Program-made: the position numbers and the translations under genes
The notes under the pieces: generated by a model
The model's input: the letters and a program-made list of their open reading frames with translations, nothing else
What the model was told of the DNA's origin: nothing
The model's database searches: none
Assembly: GCA_964501715.1 (NCBI GenBank)
Contig: CAZCTR010000002.1
Span: 70,102-134,101, forward strand
From: M55B118 sp964501715
GTDB taxonomy: Bacteria > Bacillota_I > Bacilli_A > Izemoplasmatales > Izemoplasmataceae
Reading direction: 5' to 3'
Length of the DNA stretch: 64,000 nucleotides
Shown: positions 50,317 to 60,013 of the stretch, in pieces
Position numbering within the stretch: the first letter of the stretch is position 1
Layout: each line of letters begins with the position of its first letter

Positions 50317-51042
50317 TCAATGTGTGAACTGTCCGATGAACGCTTTCGTGCGCTCTTTCTTCGGGTCGGTGAAGAGTGTACTTCCCGGCCTGTCTTCGAC
50401 GACTTCTCCCTTGTCCATGAAGATGACGCGGTCCGCGATATCACGGGCGAGGCCCATCTCATGGGTCACGAGCACCATCGTCAGATCCTCGTCTACAAGG
50501 CGACGGATGACACTCAGGACTTCCTGGACCATTTCCGGGTCCAAGGCGCTCGTCGGTTCGTCAAACAAGAGGACACCCGGGTCCATGGCCAGGGCGCGGG
50601 CGATGCCGACGCGTTGCGCCTGGCCGCCCGAGAGCTTTGCGGGCTTGCGGTTGGCATAGGTTTCCATGCCGACTTTCCGAAGCGCCTCGAACGCTTTTTC
50701 CTCCGCGCTTGACTTCTGTCTTTTGAGCACGTTCCTCTGTGCGATGGTGCAATTGTCCAACACAGACAGGTGGTTGAAGAGATGGAAGCCCTGGAAGACC
50801 ATGGTCGCTTTTCTTCGGACCGCCTCGAGTACGCGTTTGTCGGGTGTGAGTGTCACACCATCTATTTCAATGACCCCCTCGGTCGGTGTTTCCAGATGAT
50901 TGAGCGTACGGAGCAGTGTGGTCTTCCCGCTTCCCGAGGGACCGATGATGACATTGACGGTCCCCTTCTCGAAACTCAGATTGATGTCTTTGAGCACAAA
51001 GCCTTCGCCGAAGTCCTTGCTGAGGTTTTTTATGGTGATCAT
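50317..51042 (-). CDS. Lysine-type amino-acid ABC transporter, ATP-binding protein
   Basis: This 241-residue ATPase of the GlnQ/ArtM family shows Walker A GPSGSGKTT near residue 35, Q-loop VFQGFHLFNHLS, signature LSGGQAQRVGIARALA and Walker B LLFDEPTSALDP with the VTHEMGLA switch. The start overlaps the permease stop by four bases. It is the third gene after the lysine riboswitch. The substrate assignment comes from that element; the ATPase itself is not diagnostic. Confidence 0.94.
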   Translation of the reverse strand: MITIKNLSKDFGEGFVLKDINLSFEKGTVNVIIGPSGSGKTTLLRTLNHLETPTEGVIEIDGVTLTPDKRVLEAVRRKATMVFQGFHLFNHLSVLDNCTIAQRNVLKRQKSSAEEKAFEALRKVGMETYANRKPAKLSGGQAQRVGIARALAMDPGVLLFDEPTSALDPEMVQEVLSVIRRLVDEDLTMVLVTHEMGLARDIADRVIFMDKGEVVEDRPGSTLFTDPKKERTKAFIGQFTH

Positions 51043-51800
51043 ACCATGCCCTCGCTTTCACTCTTAAGCATATGCTTCGATTCGCGGCCCAAGTAGTCGG
51101 AGAGCTTCCTGAGGCCGTAGACCGCGACCATGACGATGCCCAGATAGATGAGCGCCGTGAGCATGAAGGCTTCGGTATAGCGGTAATGGGCCCCTGCGAC
51201 ACTGCGTCCCATGTAGAAGAGCTCGGTCGCGCCGATGACAGACAGGACGGCCGTGTCCTTGAGATTCACGATGAGCTCGTTGCCGATCGCCGGGATCATG
51301 TTGCGGAATGCCTGCGGGAAAAGGATCTTCTGATAGACCTGCCTGGTCGACATCCCCAGGCTTTCAGCCGCCTCCTTCTGTCCCTCGTCGAGCCCCTGCA
51401 GGCCGCTTCTCAGGATTTCAGTGAGATAGGCGGCCGTGTTGAGGCTGACCACCACGAGACCCGCGACGAGCACCGGCATCCTCACACCGGCGCGCGCGAG
51501 TCCGTAGTAGAAAAGCATCGCCTGTACCATCATCGGCGTCCCCCGAAAGACGGTCACATAGATTTCCGCGAACCGTTTCGTGACCATCTGCATGACCCGC
51601 TTGAGTATGAATCCGTACGCCGTAAGCGTCTGGATTTTCATGATGACGAGGATGAACGCGATCAGCAGTCCGACGAAGGTGCCCACCACCGCGAGCAGCA
51701 CGGTGTACATGAGCCCCTGCAGATACAAGGGGTAATACCTGATGACAAGGTCGACCATGCCGCCGAAGAACGTCGGCGAGATGCTCAATAAAGTGATCAT
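51039..51800 (-). CDS. Lysine-type amino-acid ABC transporter, permease
   Basis: This 253-residue HisM/GlnP-type permease has about five hydrophobic segments. It carries the VFRGTPMMVQ motif near residue 85 and a canonical EAA loop (EAAESLGMSTRQVYQKILFPQA). The K-D-T-A-V variant of the K-x-T-S-L motif follows. It overlaps the binding-protein and ATPase genes by four bases on either side, giving a fully coupled three-gene importer. Confidence 0.94.
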   Translation of the reverse strand: MITLLSISPTFFGGMVDLVIRYYPLYLQGLMYTVLLAVVGTFVGLLIAFILVIMKIQTLTAYGFILKRVMQMVTKRFAEIYVTVFRGTPMMVQAMLFYYGLARAGVRMPVLVAGLVVVSLNTAAYLTEILRSGLQGLDEGQKEAAESLGMSTRQVYQKILFPQAFRNMIPAIGNELIVNLKDTAVLSVIGATELFYMGRSVAGAHYRYTEAFMLTALIYLGIVMVAVYGLRKLSDYLGRESKHMLKSESEGMV

Positions 51801-52588
51801 GGCTGGCGGCTCAATGCCTCTTCCATCCAGTTCTGGCGCGTCTCTTCGTCGATCCCGGCTAGGATCGTGTTGATCTCGTCGCGCAGCGCCGTCTCTTCTT
51901 TGCGTGTGGCGATCGAGACTGTCACGTCGCTTTCAGCGACTTCAAATCCGTCCTCGAGTGTCACGTATGTGAGCGCCTCGTTGTTACCGGTGATGCTGGT
52001 GGCCACAGGAAGCTCTGCGACAAGCGCGTCAGAAGTTCCGCTCTCGACTTGTTCGACAAGGCTCGGATAATCGTTGAGCGGGTCGGCGTGGTCGACGTCG
52101 TCGATCTGTGTGATCAGATCATCCTGCAGCGTCCCCTGCTGGGCGATGACGCGAGCCCCAGAAAAATCAGACAGGGTGGTTGCGTCCGCGTAATCGGAAT
52201 CGCTTCTCACGACGAGAACCTGTTCGCTCCTGTAGTATTCATCGGTGAAGTTGACAGTTTCCGCGCGCTCTGGCGTCGGGCTCATGCCGGCGATGATGAC
52301 ATCGATCGTGCCCGCCTCAAGTGCGGGAATGAGTCCGTCCCAGTCGATCTTGCGGATGACAAGGTCGCGGTCGAGTCCGTCCGCGACTTCCCTGGCGATG
52401 GTGACATCGTATCCGTCACAGTAGGCCGGGGCTTCCGCGATGTCCTCCCCTTCTTCCATGTCGGTCCAGTTGAACGGGGCGTAGTTGCATTCGAGCCCCA
52501 CTACAAGTTCATCCTCGCTTGAGCCTGCGCAGGCCGCCAGGGTGAGGATGAATGCACCCATGGCTAGTGTCAGAATTGCTTTTCTCAT
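51797..52588 (-). CDS. Lysine-type amino-acid ABC transporter, substrate-binding lipoprotein
   Basis: This 263-residue family-3 solute-binding protein starts with a lipoprotein signal (RKAILTLAMGAFI, lipobox LAAC). The mature part has LECNYAPFNWTD, the AGTIDVIIAGMSPTPERAETVNFTDEYY hinge segment and an acidic surface. The ATG at 52588 has AAAGGA ten bases upstream; an ATG three codons earlier sits too close to the site. The lysine riboswitch ahead of it indicates that lysine, or a closely related basic amino acid, is the ligand. Confidence 0.93.
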   Translation of the reverse strand: MRKAILTLAMGAFILTLAACAGSSEDELVVGLECNYAPFNWTDMEEGEDIAEAPAYCDGYDVTIAREVADGLDRDLVIRKIDWDGLIPALEAGTIDVIIAGMSPTPERAETVNFTDEYYRSEQVLVVRSDSDYADATTLSDFSGARVIAQQGTLQDDLITQIDDVDHADPLNDYPSLVEQVESGTSDALVAELPVATSITGNNEALTYVTLEDGFEVAESDVTVSIATRKEETALRDEINTILAGIDEETRQNWMEEALSRQP

Positions 52589-52623
52589 GATTCTCATGTC
52601 CTTTCCGTAATCTTTTTTTTCAT

Positions 52624-52647
52624 AAAAAAAAGTGTCACGGCGGACAC
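52624..52647 (-). terminator. Lysine riboswitch terminator
   Basis: GTGTC-6-GACAC is followed on the minus strand by eight T, between the lysine aptamer and the binding-protein gene. Confidence 0.85.
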
Positions 52648-52664
52648 CAATAGATTTCAAGATG

Positions 52665-52838
52665 ATGAAAAACCATTAGCGCCTCTACCGAAGTAGGAGT
52701 CCGTAGGGTGTTACCCTGCGTCCCATGCGAACGGCATGCCTGCCTTTCACACTCGGCGATGATTGCTTTTCGGAAGTTTCCAAGCCTGCCGGCTCCACTT
52801 CTTACTCGTCTGCATCGCAGCCTCTATTTTTTTATGTT
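52665..52838 (-). promoter_or_regulatory. Lysine riboswitch (L-box)
   Basis: The minus strand carries the L-box core blocks in order: TAGAGGCTGCG, GACGAGTAAG, GGAGCCGG, CATCGCCGAG, GGCAGGCATGCC, GGGACGCAGGGTAACACCCT and ACGGACTCC, ending with a CTAC-TTCG-GTAG hairpin. Together with the terminator downstream it predicts shut-off of the ABC importer when lysine is plentiful. The outer boundaries are approximate. Confidence 0.9.
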
Positions 52839-52844
52839 GAGTCA

Positions 52845-52873
52845 AATATACCAAAGATATGACAAGGCGTCAA
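52845..52873 (-). promoter_or_regulatory. Promoter of the lysine ABC operon
   Basis: TTGACG (52873-52868) and TATATT (52850-52845) are separated by 17 bases on the minus strand, directly upstream of the lysine aptamer. Confidence 0.8.
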
Positions 52874-52911
52874 TCATCAATGAAATGTAAATGTTTTCAT
52901 CGTTGTGAACC

Positions 52912-52940
52912 AAAATAAAAAGAGGGGACAACCCTCTTTT
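52912..52940 (-). terminator. yneF terminator
   Basis: An AAGAGGG/CCCTCTT-type stem is followed on the minus strand by a T-rich tract, just after the yneF stop. Confidence 0.8.
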
Positions 52941-52946
52941 AAGCCA

Positions 52947-53165
52947 TTACTTCTTGTGCTGGTTCATTGAGTTCAGGACCTGACGGACCTGTTTCTCGGA
53001 AGGTTTTCTTCCCATCTGCATCATCATCGCGCGGACCATGTCCTCGTTGATCGGCGGATTTTTCTCGAGATAGCGTTTGAAATACTTCTGGGACAGAAAG
53101 AACCCAAGCGCTGCGCCGACGATCAGGGCGACGACGATCAGTACGATGGCTAGCCAAAGTTGCAT
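52947..53165 (-). CDS. yneF: YneF family (UPF0154) membrane-anchored protein
   Basis: This 72-residue protein has one N-terminal transmembrane helix (about residues 3-25) and the family segment FFLSQKYFKRYLEKNPPINEDMVRAMMMQMGRKPSEKQ. YneF-type proteins are found in Bacillota and Mollicutes; their function is unknown. AAGGAG lies seven bases upstream of the ATG. It is monocistronic, with its own promoter and terminator. Confidence 0.93.
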   Translation of the reverse strand: MQLWLAIVLIVVALIVGAALGFFLSQKYFKRYLEKNPPINEDMVRAMMMQMGRKPSEKQVRQVLNSMNQHKK

Positions 53166-53191
53166 ATGATCACTCCTTCTTTACAAAGCCC

Positions 53192-53220
53192 ATTATACGT
53201 GAAAGACATGCAAAAGACAA
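53192..53220 (-). promoter_or_regulatory. yneF promoter
   Basis: TTGTCT (53220-53215) and TATAAT (53197-53192) are spaced 17 bases apart on the minus strand. Confidence 0.7.
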
Positions 53221-53360
53221 GCCTTATGTAAACGCTCATCAAATTTGTTTTAGACATTGACTCCGGATCACTTGTCCATACCCGCGCCCAAGCGACTGTC
53301 TTGAAGGCCGAGTCAAAAATCTGATCAATGGTCCAATGCCGGCTATTTTCATTTTGACTG

Positions 53361-53389
53361 TTTACATACTGCTCAACTTGTAATACAAT
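53361..53389 (+). promoter_or_regulatory. Promoter of ferredoxin 1
   Basis: TTTACA (53361-53366) and TACAAT (53384-53389) are separated by 17 bases, 29 bases before the start codon. Confidence 0.75.
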
Positions 53390-53418
53390 AACATTGAAGA
53401 AAAAAAGGAGGCTAAAAT

Positions 53419-53589
53419 ATGGCAAGACGTATCAATGATGATTGCATCACTTGCGGCGCGTGTGTCGAGGAATGCCCCGTTGATTGCATCGCGGAAGGCG
53501 AAGACAAGTACGTCATCGACGAGGACGCATGCATCGATTGCGGCGCGTGTGAGGAAGTCTGTCCCGTAGACGCGATATTCGAAGTATAG
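53419..53589 (+). CDS. 2[4Fe-4S] ferredoxin
   Basis: This 56-residue low-potential electron carrier of the clostridial type has two complete cluster motifs: CITCGACVEECP (C9, C12, C15, C19) and CIDCGACEEVCP (C38, C41, C44, C48). An extra cysteine is at 23. The protein is strongly acidic. AGGAGG is seven bases upstream of the ATG. It has its own promoter and terminator, and a near-identical paralogue with an altered first motif follows 145 bases later. Confidence 0.95.
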   Translation: MARRINDDCITCGACVEECPVDCIAEGEDKYVIDEDACIDCGACEEVCPVDAIFEV

Positions 53590-53601
53590 ACTCAACCATC
53601 C

Positions 53602-53630
53602 AAAGGGCCTCACGGCCCTTTTTCTTTTTG
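53602..53630 (+). terminator. Terminator of ferredoxin 1
   Basis: An AAAGGGCC/GGCCCTTT stem with a four-base loop is followed by a T-rich run. Confidence 0.9.
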
Positions 53631-53673
53631 TCTCATAAAAAATATAAATTAGCGGCCAAAGGCTCGAAAAAGG

Positions 53674-53702
53674 TTTACATTGCCAACTTGATGCTATAGA
53701 AT
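53674..53702 (+). promoter_or_regulatory. Promoter of ferredoxin 2
   Basis: TTTACA (53674-53679) and TAGAAT (53697-53702) are separated by 17 bases, resembling the ferredoxin 1 promoter. Confidence 0.75.
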
Positions 53703-53734
53703 GAAATTAAACCATATGGTAAGGAGGAATGACC

Positions 53735-53905
53735 ATGCCTAGACGTATTACCGAAGAATGCATCGCGACTGGTTCCTGTGTTGAGGAATGTCCGGTGGAC
53801 TGCATTGCTGAAGGCGAGGAAATTTATGTGATCGACGAGGACGTGTGCATCGATTGCGGCGCGTGCGAAGTCGTTTGCCCCGTGGATGCCATCATCGAAG
53901 TCTGA
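53735..53905 (+). CDS. Ferredoxin paralogue lacking one cluster-I cysteine
   Basis: This 56-residue ferredoxin is about 80% identical by eye to its neighbour. The first motif reads CIATGSCVEECP: C9, C15 and C19 remain, but position 12 is threonine. The second motif (CIDCGACEVVCP) is intact. In known ferredoxins, loss of exactly this second cysteine goes with a [3Fe-4S] cluster, so a [3Fe-4S][4Fe-4S] protein is likely. C23 could be a substitute ligand. AAGGAGG is followed by a short spacer before the ATG. It has its own promoter and terminator, so it looks functional rather than decayed. Confidence 0.92.
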   Translation: MPRRITEECIATGSCVEECPVDCIAEGEEIYVIDEDVCIDCGACEVVCPVDAIIEV

Positions 53906-53935
53906 CTTAGGTACCATTCCCCATCAAGCGCATAT

Positions 53936-53961
53936 AAAAAAGGCCGTGAGGCCTTTTTTTT
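53936..53961. terminator. Bidirectional terminator between ferredoxin 2 and nif3
   Basis: AAAAAAGGCC-gtga-GGCCTTTTTTTT has an A-run and a T-run on either side and serves both convergent transcripts. Confidence 0.92.
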
Positions 53962-53965
53962 GTGT

Positions 53966-54538
53966 TCATACATGGGTGAAGGGGTCCTGGTCCGGCGCAT
54001 ACGCATGGACCGTGACATTGTCACTGAGGGATTCGAGCCAGGTCTTCATGGCTTGCTTGAAATGCTTTTCCGCCGTATGCCCCACATCCAAAGCCCGAAG
54101 CCCGAGCTGCATCATGTCATGCGCCTCATGGTATGAGACGTCGCCCGTGACATAGAGGTCTGCGCCTTTCTTCTTCGCTGCGACCGCATGGTCGGCGCCG
54201 CTTCCGCCGCTGATCGCGACGGTGCGGACGGTCTTGTCCTTCTTGTTGCCGATGTAGCGCGCATGGTCGATTTGAAGNNNNNNNNNNNNNNNNNNNNNNN
54301 NNNNNNNNNNNNNNNNNNNNNNNNNNNNNNNNNNNNNNNNNNNNNNNNNNNNNNNNNNNNNNNNNNNNNNNNNNNNNATGGCCTCTTTCAACGTGTCCTT
54401 GGTCACATCGAGCGTGACGAGGATGGTTGAGACCTCCTTGTTCATCGTGCCGACCATCAAGCCGACATTGTCCCATTCATAGGCCAACTCTGAGGGGAAA
54501 TGCCGCTCGAGGGCCTTGAGGATCTCACTTCCGTTCAT
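53966..54538 (-). CDS. Nif3-like dinuclear metal centre protein (interrupted by assembly gap)
   Basis: The N-terminal part shows the Nif3/YqfO signature (LAYEWDNVGLMVG, then ILVTLDVTKDTLKEA). The C-terminal part shows VRTVAISGGSGADH, KGADLYVTGDVSYHEAHDM and DVGHTAEKHF, with metal-binding histidines. The middle is lost in the 100-N gap at 54278-54377. From family lengths of about 260-370 residues, the missing part probably exceeds 100 bases. The ATG at 54538 has GGAGG nine bases upstream and overlaps the trmK end. It follows trmK as in Bacillus. The exact function of the family is unclear. Confidence 0.9.
   Translation of the reverse strand: MNGSEILKALERHFPSELAYEWDNVGLMVGTMNKEVSTILVTLDVTKDTLKEAXXXXXXXXXXXXXXXXXXXXXXXXXXXXXXXXXXLQIDHARYIGNKKDKTVRTVAISGGSGADHAVAAKKKGADLYVTGDVSYHEAHDMMQLGLRALDVGHTAEKHFKQAMKTWLESLSDNVTVHAYAPDQDPFTHV
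54278..54377. other. Assembly gap, 100 N
   Basis: A placeholder gap inside the Nif3-like gene. The flanks do not overlap, so real sequence is missing. Confidence 0.95.
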
Positions 54539-55183
54539 TGAGTATCGCCTCCAGCATTGCGAGTTTTTCATTGAGTGCTGTCGTTTCTTTGTCTGGGATG
54601 TCTTGAAGCGTGTTTATGAGCCTTTCACGCTGGCTCTCAAGATAGGTCATGTAGGCCTCGTCACGTTTTCTGAGCAGCACGGGTCCGAAGACCCGTTCAC
54701 GCTCGGTGAGGGTCATCGTGCCTCTTTCCATCACGATGATCACGTAGAGTCGGTTCCGTTCGATGACAAAGGTTTCATCGATGATGGCGAAGTCAGAGCT
54801 GTCGCAAAGGGCGCGCACCGCCTCGGCATGGTCGTTCGGCTGAATGATGAGGCGAACTGTGTTTTTGATGTCGCCTTCGCGGACGACCCGTGCGGCGGTA
54901 TGGCCGCCGAGTCCGGCGATGGTGAGGGTGTCGACGGTCTCGCTCATGCTATCAAGCCCTTCTGTGAGCTTGAGCGTGATCTTGTCTTCAAGCCCGGCGT
55001 CCCGGACGTTTTTTTGTGCGATGGACAGGGGGCCCGGCTTGTTGTCGACGGCGATGACGCTTTCCACACCCTTCTTGCGCACCGCCGCGATGGGCAGATA
55101 CGCGTGGTCGGTGCCGACATCATAGAGCACACGGGTGCCACCCAAGTGTGCAAGGACGGCTCTCAGACGTTTTGACAGGGGCT

Positions 55184-55187
<4 letters not shown>
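54525..55187 (-). CDS. trmK: tRNA (adenine-22-N1)-methyltransferase
   Basis: TrmK methylates A22 of certain tRNAs using S-adenosylmethionine. The 220 residues show the Rossmann motif LYDVGTDHAYLPI near residue 21, AVDNKPGPLSIAQKN, the TIAGLGGHTAARVV region and LIIQPNDHAEAVR, which contains the family QPN motif. A helical C-terminal extension follows. The start overlaps the rpoD stop by four bases. The order rpoD-trmK-nif3 matches Bacillus. Confidence 0.95.
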
Positions 55188-56422
<1,235 letters not shown>

Positions 56423-58157
56423 GGCTTACCTCCTTGATAATCGCATCGATCTTCTTTCGATAGCGGATTTTCTCATCGATGCTCTCCGCTTGCTCAAGAC
56501 GTTTCTTGAGGGTGTTGATCCTGTTTCTTCTCGTGTATTCGCGCATCACGCGGATGAGGTCCTCGAACTCGTCCTCGTGGTAGGGATAGTGCTTGTAATC
56601 TATGTATTTTTCGAAATAGGTGCGCTGCTCGTCTGTGAGCCGCTCGATGAAGAGTTCGGGGACGATGCAGCTTTGCCGGTTGAAATCGTAGTACTCGAAG
56701 ATCTCGAACTGGATGTCGCGCGCAGCCCTGTCGATGTAGGTGACATCGTCGAACTCGCGGCGGAACCGCCTGGAATAGTATTCATCCTTGAGGAAATAAT
56801 GGATGAAGGCGCGTTCCGCGCGCTTGAACTTGTCGGTGACCTCGACCTTGCGGATTTTCTTGTATTCGGGTGGCTGGTGGCGCCTTTTTTGTTGGAAATC
56901 CTCTTCGAGGGTGCGCTTCTCGATGTCGAGGTCCTGGCTCAGCTTGGTGAGGAAATAGTCCTGTTCGACGCGTGAGAGGGACGCGATGAGGGAGAAGATG
57001 CGCTTCTTGACGGATTCGATCTCCGTGATGCGGGAGAGATTTACGCCGCGCAGGTGTTCGCCGTAGAGGAATTCAGAAGCGCTCTTGGCTTGGTTGATGA
57101 GTGTCTTGAAGGCTTGCGCGCCTTCTTTTTTGATGTAGTCGTCAGGGTCGAGCTTGTCCGGAAGCTCCGCCACATACACGGTGAAACCGCCTTTGGCGAG
57201 TTCGCCTATGAAACGCCGTGTCGCGTCGCGTCCGGCCTGGTCGCCATCAAAGGCGAGCACGGCCCGCTCACTAAGGCGGCGCATCATGCGGATGTGGGTG
57301 GGGGAGAGGGCGGTGCCCATGACCGCGACGCCTTCACGCACACCGGCCTGGTGGGCGGCGATGACGTCCATGAAGCCCTCGAAGATGACGATGCGGTCTT
57401 TCTCCTTCGCTTCGCGCTCGATCCTGTGGATGTTGTAGAGGACCTTGTTCTTCTCGAAGACGGGGGTGGAGGGGCTGTTCATGTATTTCGCGGTCTTGAC
57501 GCCTTCCTTGTAGGTCCTTCCGGAGAACCCGACGACCCTGCCCGACTCGTCGTGCAGCGGGAACATGACCCGGTCCTTGAAGATGTCGTAGGGGGTGTCC
57601 TCCCCGCCGATGAGGCCCAAGTCGCGCATGTCGCTCTCGAGGTGCCCCTTGTCCTTGAGGGCGCGGTAGAGCGCGTCCTTCTTGTCGGGGGCGAGCCCGA
57701 GGCCGAAGGTGTCGAGCGTCTCCTTGGAGAGCCCGCGGTCGATCAGGTAGTGAAAGGCCTCGCGGCCGCTTTTCGTATGGTTCAGATGGACCTTGTAGAA
57801 ATCGAGGGCGCTCTGGTTGAGGGTGTAATATTTCTCGTTGGGGTCCTTCCTGCCAGGGGTGTAGTCGATGCCCGCGCGCTCGGCGAGATAGCGTATGGCC
57901 TCGCCGCGCGGAAGGTTCTGCGTCTCTTCGACGAAGGTGAGGGCATTCCCGCTTCTTTTGCATGAGAAACAATGATAGACCTGCTTCTCCTCGCTCACGG
58001 AGAAGGATGGCGTGTTCTCCTCATGGAACGGGCAGAGGCCCATGTGGTTCTTGCCGCGCTGCTTGAGCGCGGTGACCTCGTTGATGAGCTCGACGATATC
58101 GGTCTGTTTCAGGATGGCGTCGAGGTTTGAGGCTTCCTGTTTGGACATGGAATCACC

Positions 58158-59534
58158 TTAGAATGAGACGGTTTTTTCGATATAGGGGATCAGGTCCTCT
58201 TCTTTGAGGCTGATTTGTTCCATGGTGTCACGGTGCCTGATTGTATAGGTGCCTTCTTCTTGCGTCGTATCATCGACGGTGACGGCGAGCGGGGTGCCGA
58301 TGGCGTCCTGGCGCCTGTAGCGCCGGCCGATCTTGCCGGACTCGTCGTAGTCGGTCATGAAGTGTTTGGAGAGTTTCTTTTGGATCCTCAGGGCTTCCTC
58401 CCTGTGACGCTTCTTGATGAGGGGGAGGACGGCGACCTTGTAGGGTGCGAGCGCGGGATGCAACTTCAAAACGGTCCGCTGCTCGTCGTTCTCAAGCGTC
58501 TCCTCGCTGTAGGCGTCTGCGAGGACGGCGAGGAAGAGCCGCTCGACCCCGAGCGAAGGCTCGATGACATAGGGGATGTATTTCTCGTTGGTCACGGGGT
58601 CCTGATAGGTCAGTTTCTCCCCGGAATGCGCCTGGTGCTGCGTCAGGTCGAAATCGGTCCTGCTCGCGATGCCCCAGAGCTCATCGAAGCCCCAGGGATA
58701 GCGGTATTCGATATCGGTCGTCGCATCCGAATAGTGCGAGAGCTGAGACTCGTCGTGATCACTCAGGCGGATGTCTTCCTCCGCGACGCCGAGGTCGATG
58801 AGGTATTGCTTCGAGAAATCCTTCCAGGTCGAGAACCAGTCCTTCTCTTCGCCGGGCTTGACGAAGAACTCAAGTTCCATCTGTTCGAACTCGCGGGTCC
58901 TGAAGATAAAGTTCCCCGGTGTGATCTCGTTTCGGAAGCTTTTCCCGACCTGCGCGATGCCGAAGGGCACTTTCATGCGTGAAGCCCTTTGCACTTCCTT
59001 GAAATCGAGGAAGATGCCCTGCGCGGTCTCTGGGCGCAGGAAGATCGCGTCGCGGGAATCGTCGACGACGCCCTGCGAGGTTTCGAACATGAGGTTGAAA
59101 CGGCGGATTTTCGTGAAATCGTGCGCCCCGCAGTTCGGGCAGGGGATCTGTTTCTCATCGATCAAAGTCTCGAGTTCATGGGAATCGAGGCCGTCTGCGA
59201 CGATGTCGGAATCGAAGTTCTCGATCATGTTGTCGGCGCGGAAACGCGCCTTGCACGCCTTGCAGTCGATCAAGGGGTCGTTGAACTGGTCGAAATGCCC
59301 GCTCGCCTCCCATGTCTTCGGGTTCAGTAGGATGGAGCTGTCGAGCCCGACGACACGCGGATGTTCCTGCACGAAACGTTTCCACCAGGTCTTTTTGAGG
59401 TTGTTTTTGAGTTCGACGCCCGTGGGCCCGTAATCCCACGTGTTCGCAAGGCCGCCGTAGATGGCGCTGCCTTGGAAGACGAACCCGTAGTTCTTGGCGT
59501 AGTTTATGAGGGTTTCCATGGTTGGTTTTGTCAT
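58158..59534 (-). CDS. glyS: Glycyl-tRNA synthetase, single-chain dimeric type
   Basis: This 458-residue class II enzyme is of the alpha2 type rather than the two-subunit bacterial type. It shows AIYGGLANTWDYGPTGVELK near the start, zinc-ligand pairs CKACKARF and CPNCGAHDF, and motif 2 (GKSFRNEITP and FRTREFEQMELEFF). Motif 3 is PSLGVERLFLAV. The anticodon-binding domain forms the C-terminus. The start overlaps the recO stop by four bases. It lies in the era-recO-glyS-dnaG order, where Bacillus has glyQ-glyS. Confidence 0.96.
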   Translation of the reverse strand: MTKPTMETLINYAKNYGFVFQGSAIYGGLANTWDYGPTGVELKNNLKKTWWKRFVQEHPRVVGLDSSILLNPKTWEASGHFDQFNDPLIDCKACKARFRADNMIENFDSDIVADGLDSHELETLIDEKQIPCPNCGAHDFTKIRRFNLMFETSQGVVDDSRDAIFLRPETAQGIFLDFKEVQRASRMKVPFGIAQVGKSFRNEITPGNFIFRTREFEQMELEFFVKPGEEKDWFSTWKDFSKQYLIDLGVAEEDIRLSDHDESQLSHYSDATTDIEYRYPWGFDELWGIASRTDFDLTQHQAHSGEKLTYQDPVTNEKYIPYVIEPSLGVERLFLAVLADAYSEETLENDEQRTVLKLHPALAPYKVAVLPLIKKRHREEALRIQKKLSKHFMTDYDESGKIGRRYRRQDAIGTPLAVTVDDTTQEEGTYTIRHRDTMEQISLKEEDLIPYIEKTVSF

Positions 59535-60013
59535 GATGATGCCTCCGTCAGTAAAGATTTGAGAATGGCTTTCGCTTTGCCGTGAAAGCCNNNNNNNNNN
59601 NNNNNNNNNNNNNNNNNNNNNNNNNNNNNNNNNNNNNNNNNNNNNNNNNNNNNNNNNNNNNNNNNNNNNNNNNNNNNNNNNNNNNNNNNNTTTTCGTGGT
59701 TGTCGTCCGGATGGACGTTATGGTAGATGAGCTCGCTGATGGCGTAAAGGCAGTTTGACCGGATGAAGTCGGCTTTGATCTTTGGGAAGTGGTCGATGAG
59801 CTGCGCCTCTTTCAAGGTCGGGAGCTTGCCGCTTGAGAGGTCCATCTTTAGCCGCATGTGCGTCTGGGCCTGGTGTCTCAAGGGGCTGTTCATCTTCTTC
59901 ACGCCACGCGCGATCATGCTGATATGGCCTTTTTTTGTGTAGGCGTAAAGAAGCTTCGAGGTGTCCTTGTAATCGATGGTTTTGAGGATGAAGCCTTCCA
60001 AGAGGGGGGTCAT
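59531..60013 (-). CDS. recO: DNA repair protein RecO (interrupted by assembly gap)
   Basis: RecO helps load RecA in the RecFOR pathway. The visible N-terminal 107 residues form the OB-fold domain (LLEGFILKTIDYKDTSKLLYAYTKKGHISMIARGVKKMNSP). Then comes the start of the helical domain (SNCLYAISELIY). The central and zinc-finger part is missing in the 100-N gap at 59591-59690. Only about 19 C-terminal residues (GFHGKAKAILKSLL) are left. Typical RecO has about 250 residues, so some 350-400 bases are probably absent. It overlaps era and glyS by four bases each. Confidence 0.92.
   Translation of the reverse strand: MTPLLEGFILKTIDYKDTSKLLYAYTKKGHISMIARGVKKMNSPLRHQAQTHMRLKMDLSSGKLPTLKEAQLIDHFPKIKADFIRSNCLYAISELIYHNVHPDDNHEXXXXXXXXXXXXXXXXXXXXXXXXXXXXXXXXXXGFHGKAKAILKSLLTEASS
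59591..59690. other. Assembly gap, 100 N
   Basis: A placeholder gap inside recO. The flanks do not overlap, so real sequence is missing. Confidence 0.95.

Noticed and set aside
53221..53360. A minus-strand frame overlapping the yneF upstream region
   Set aside because: It lacks a ribosome binding site and family motifs, and it runs through the yneF promoter and the ferredoxin promoter region.
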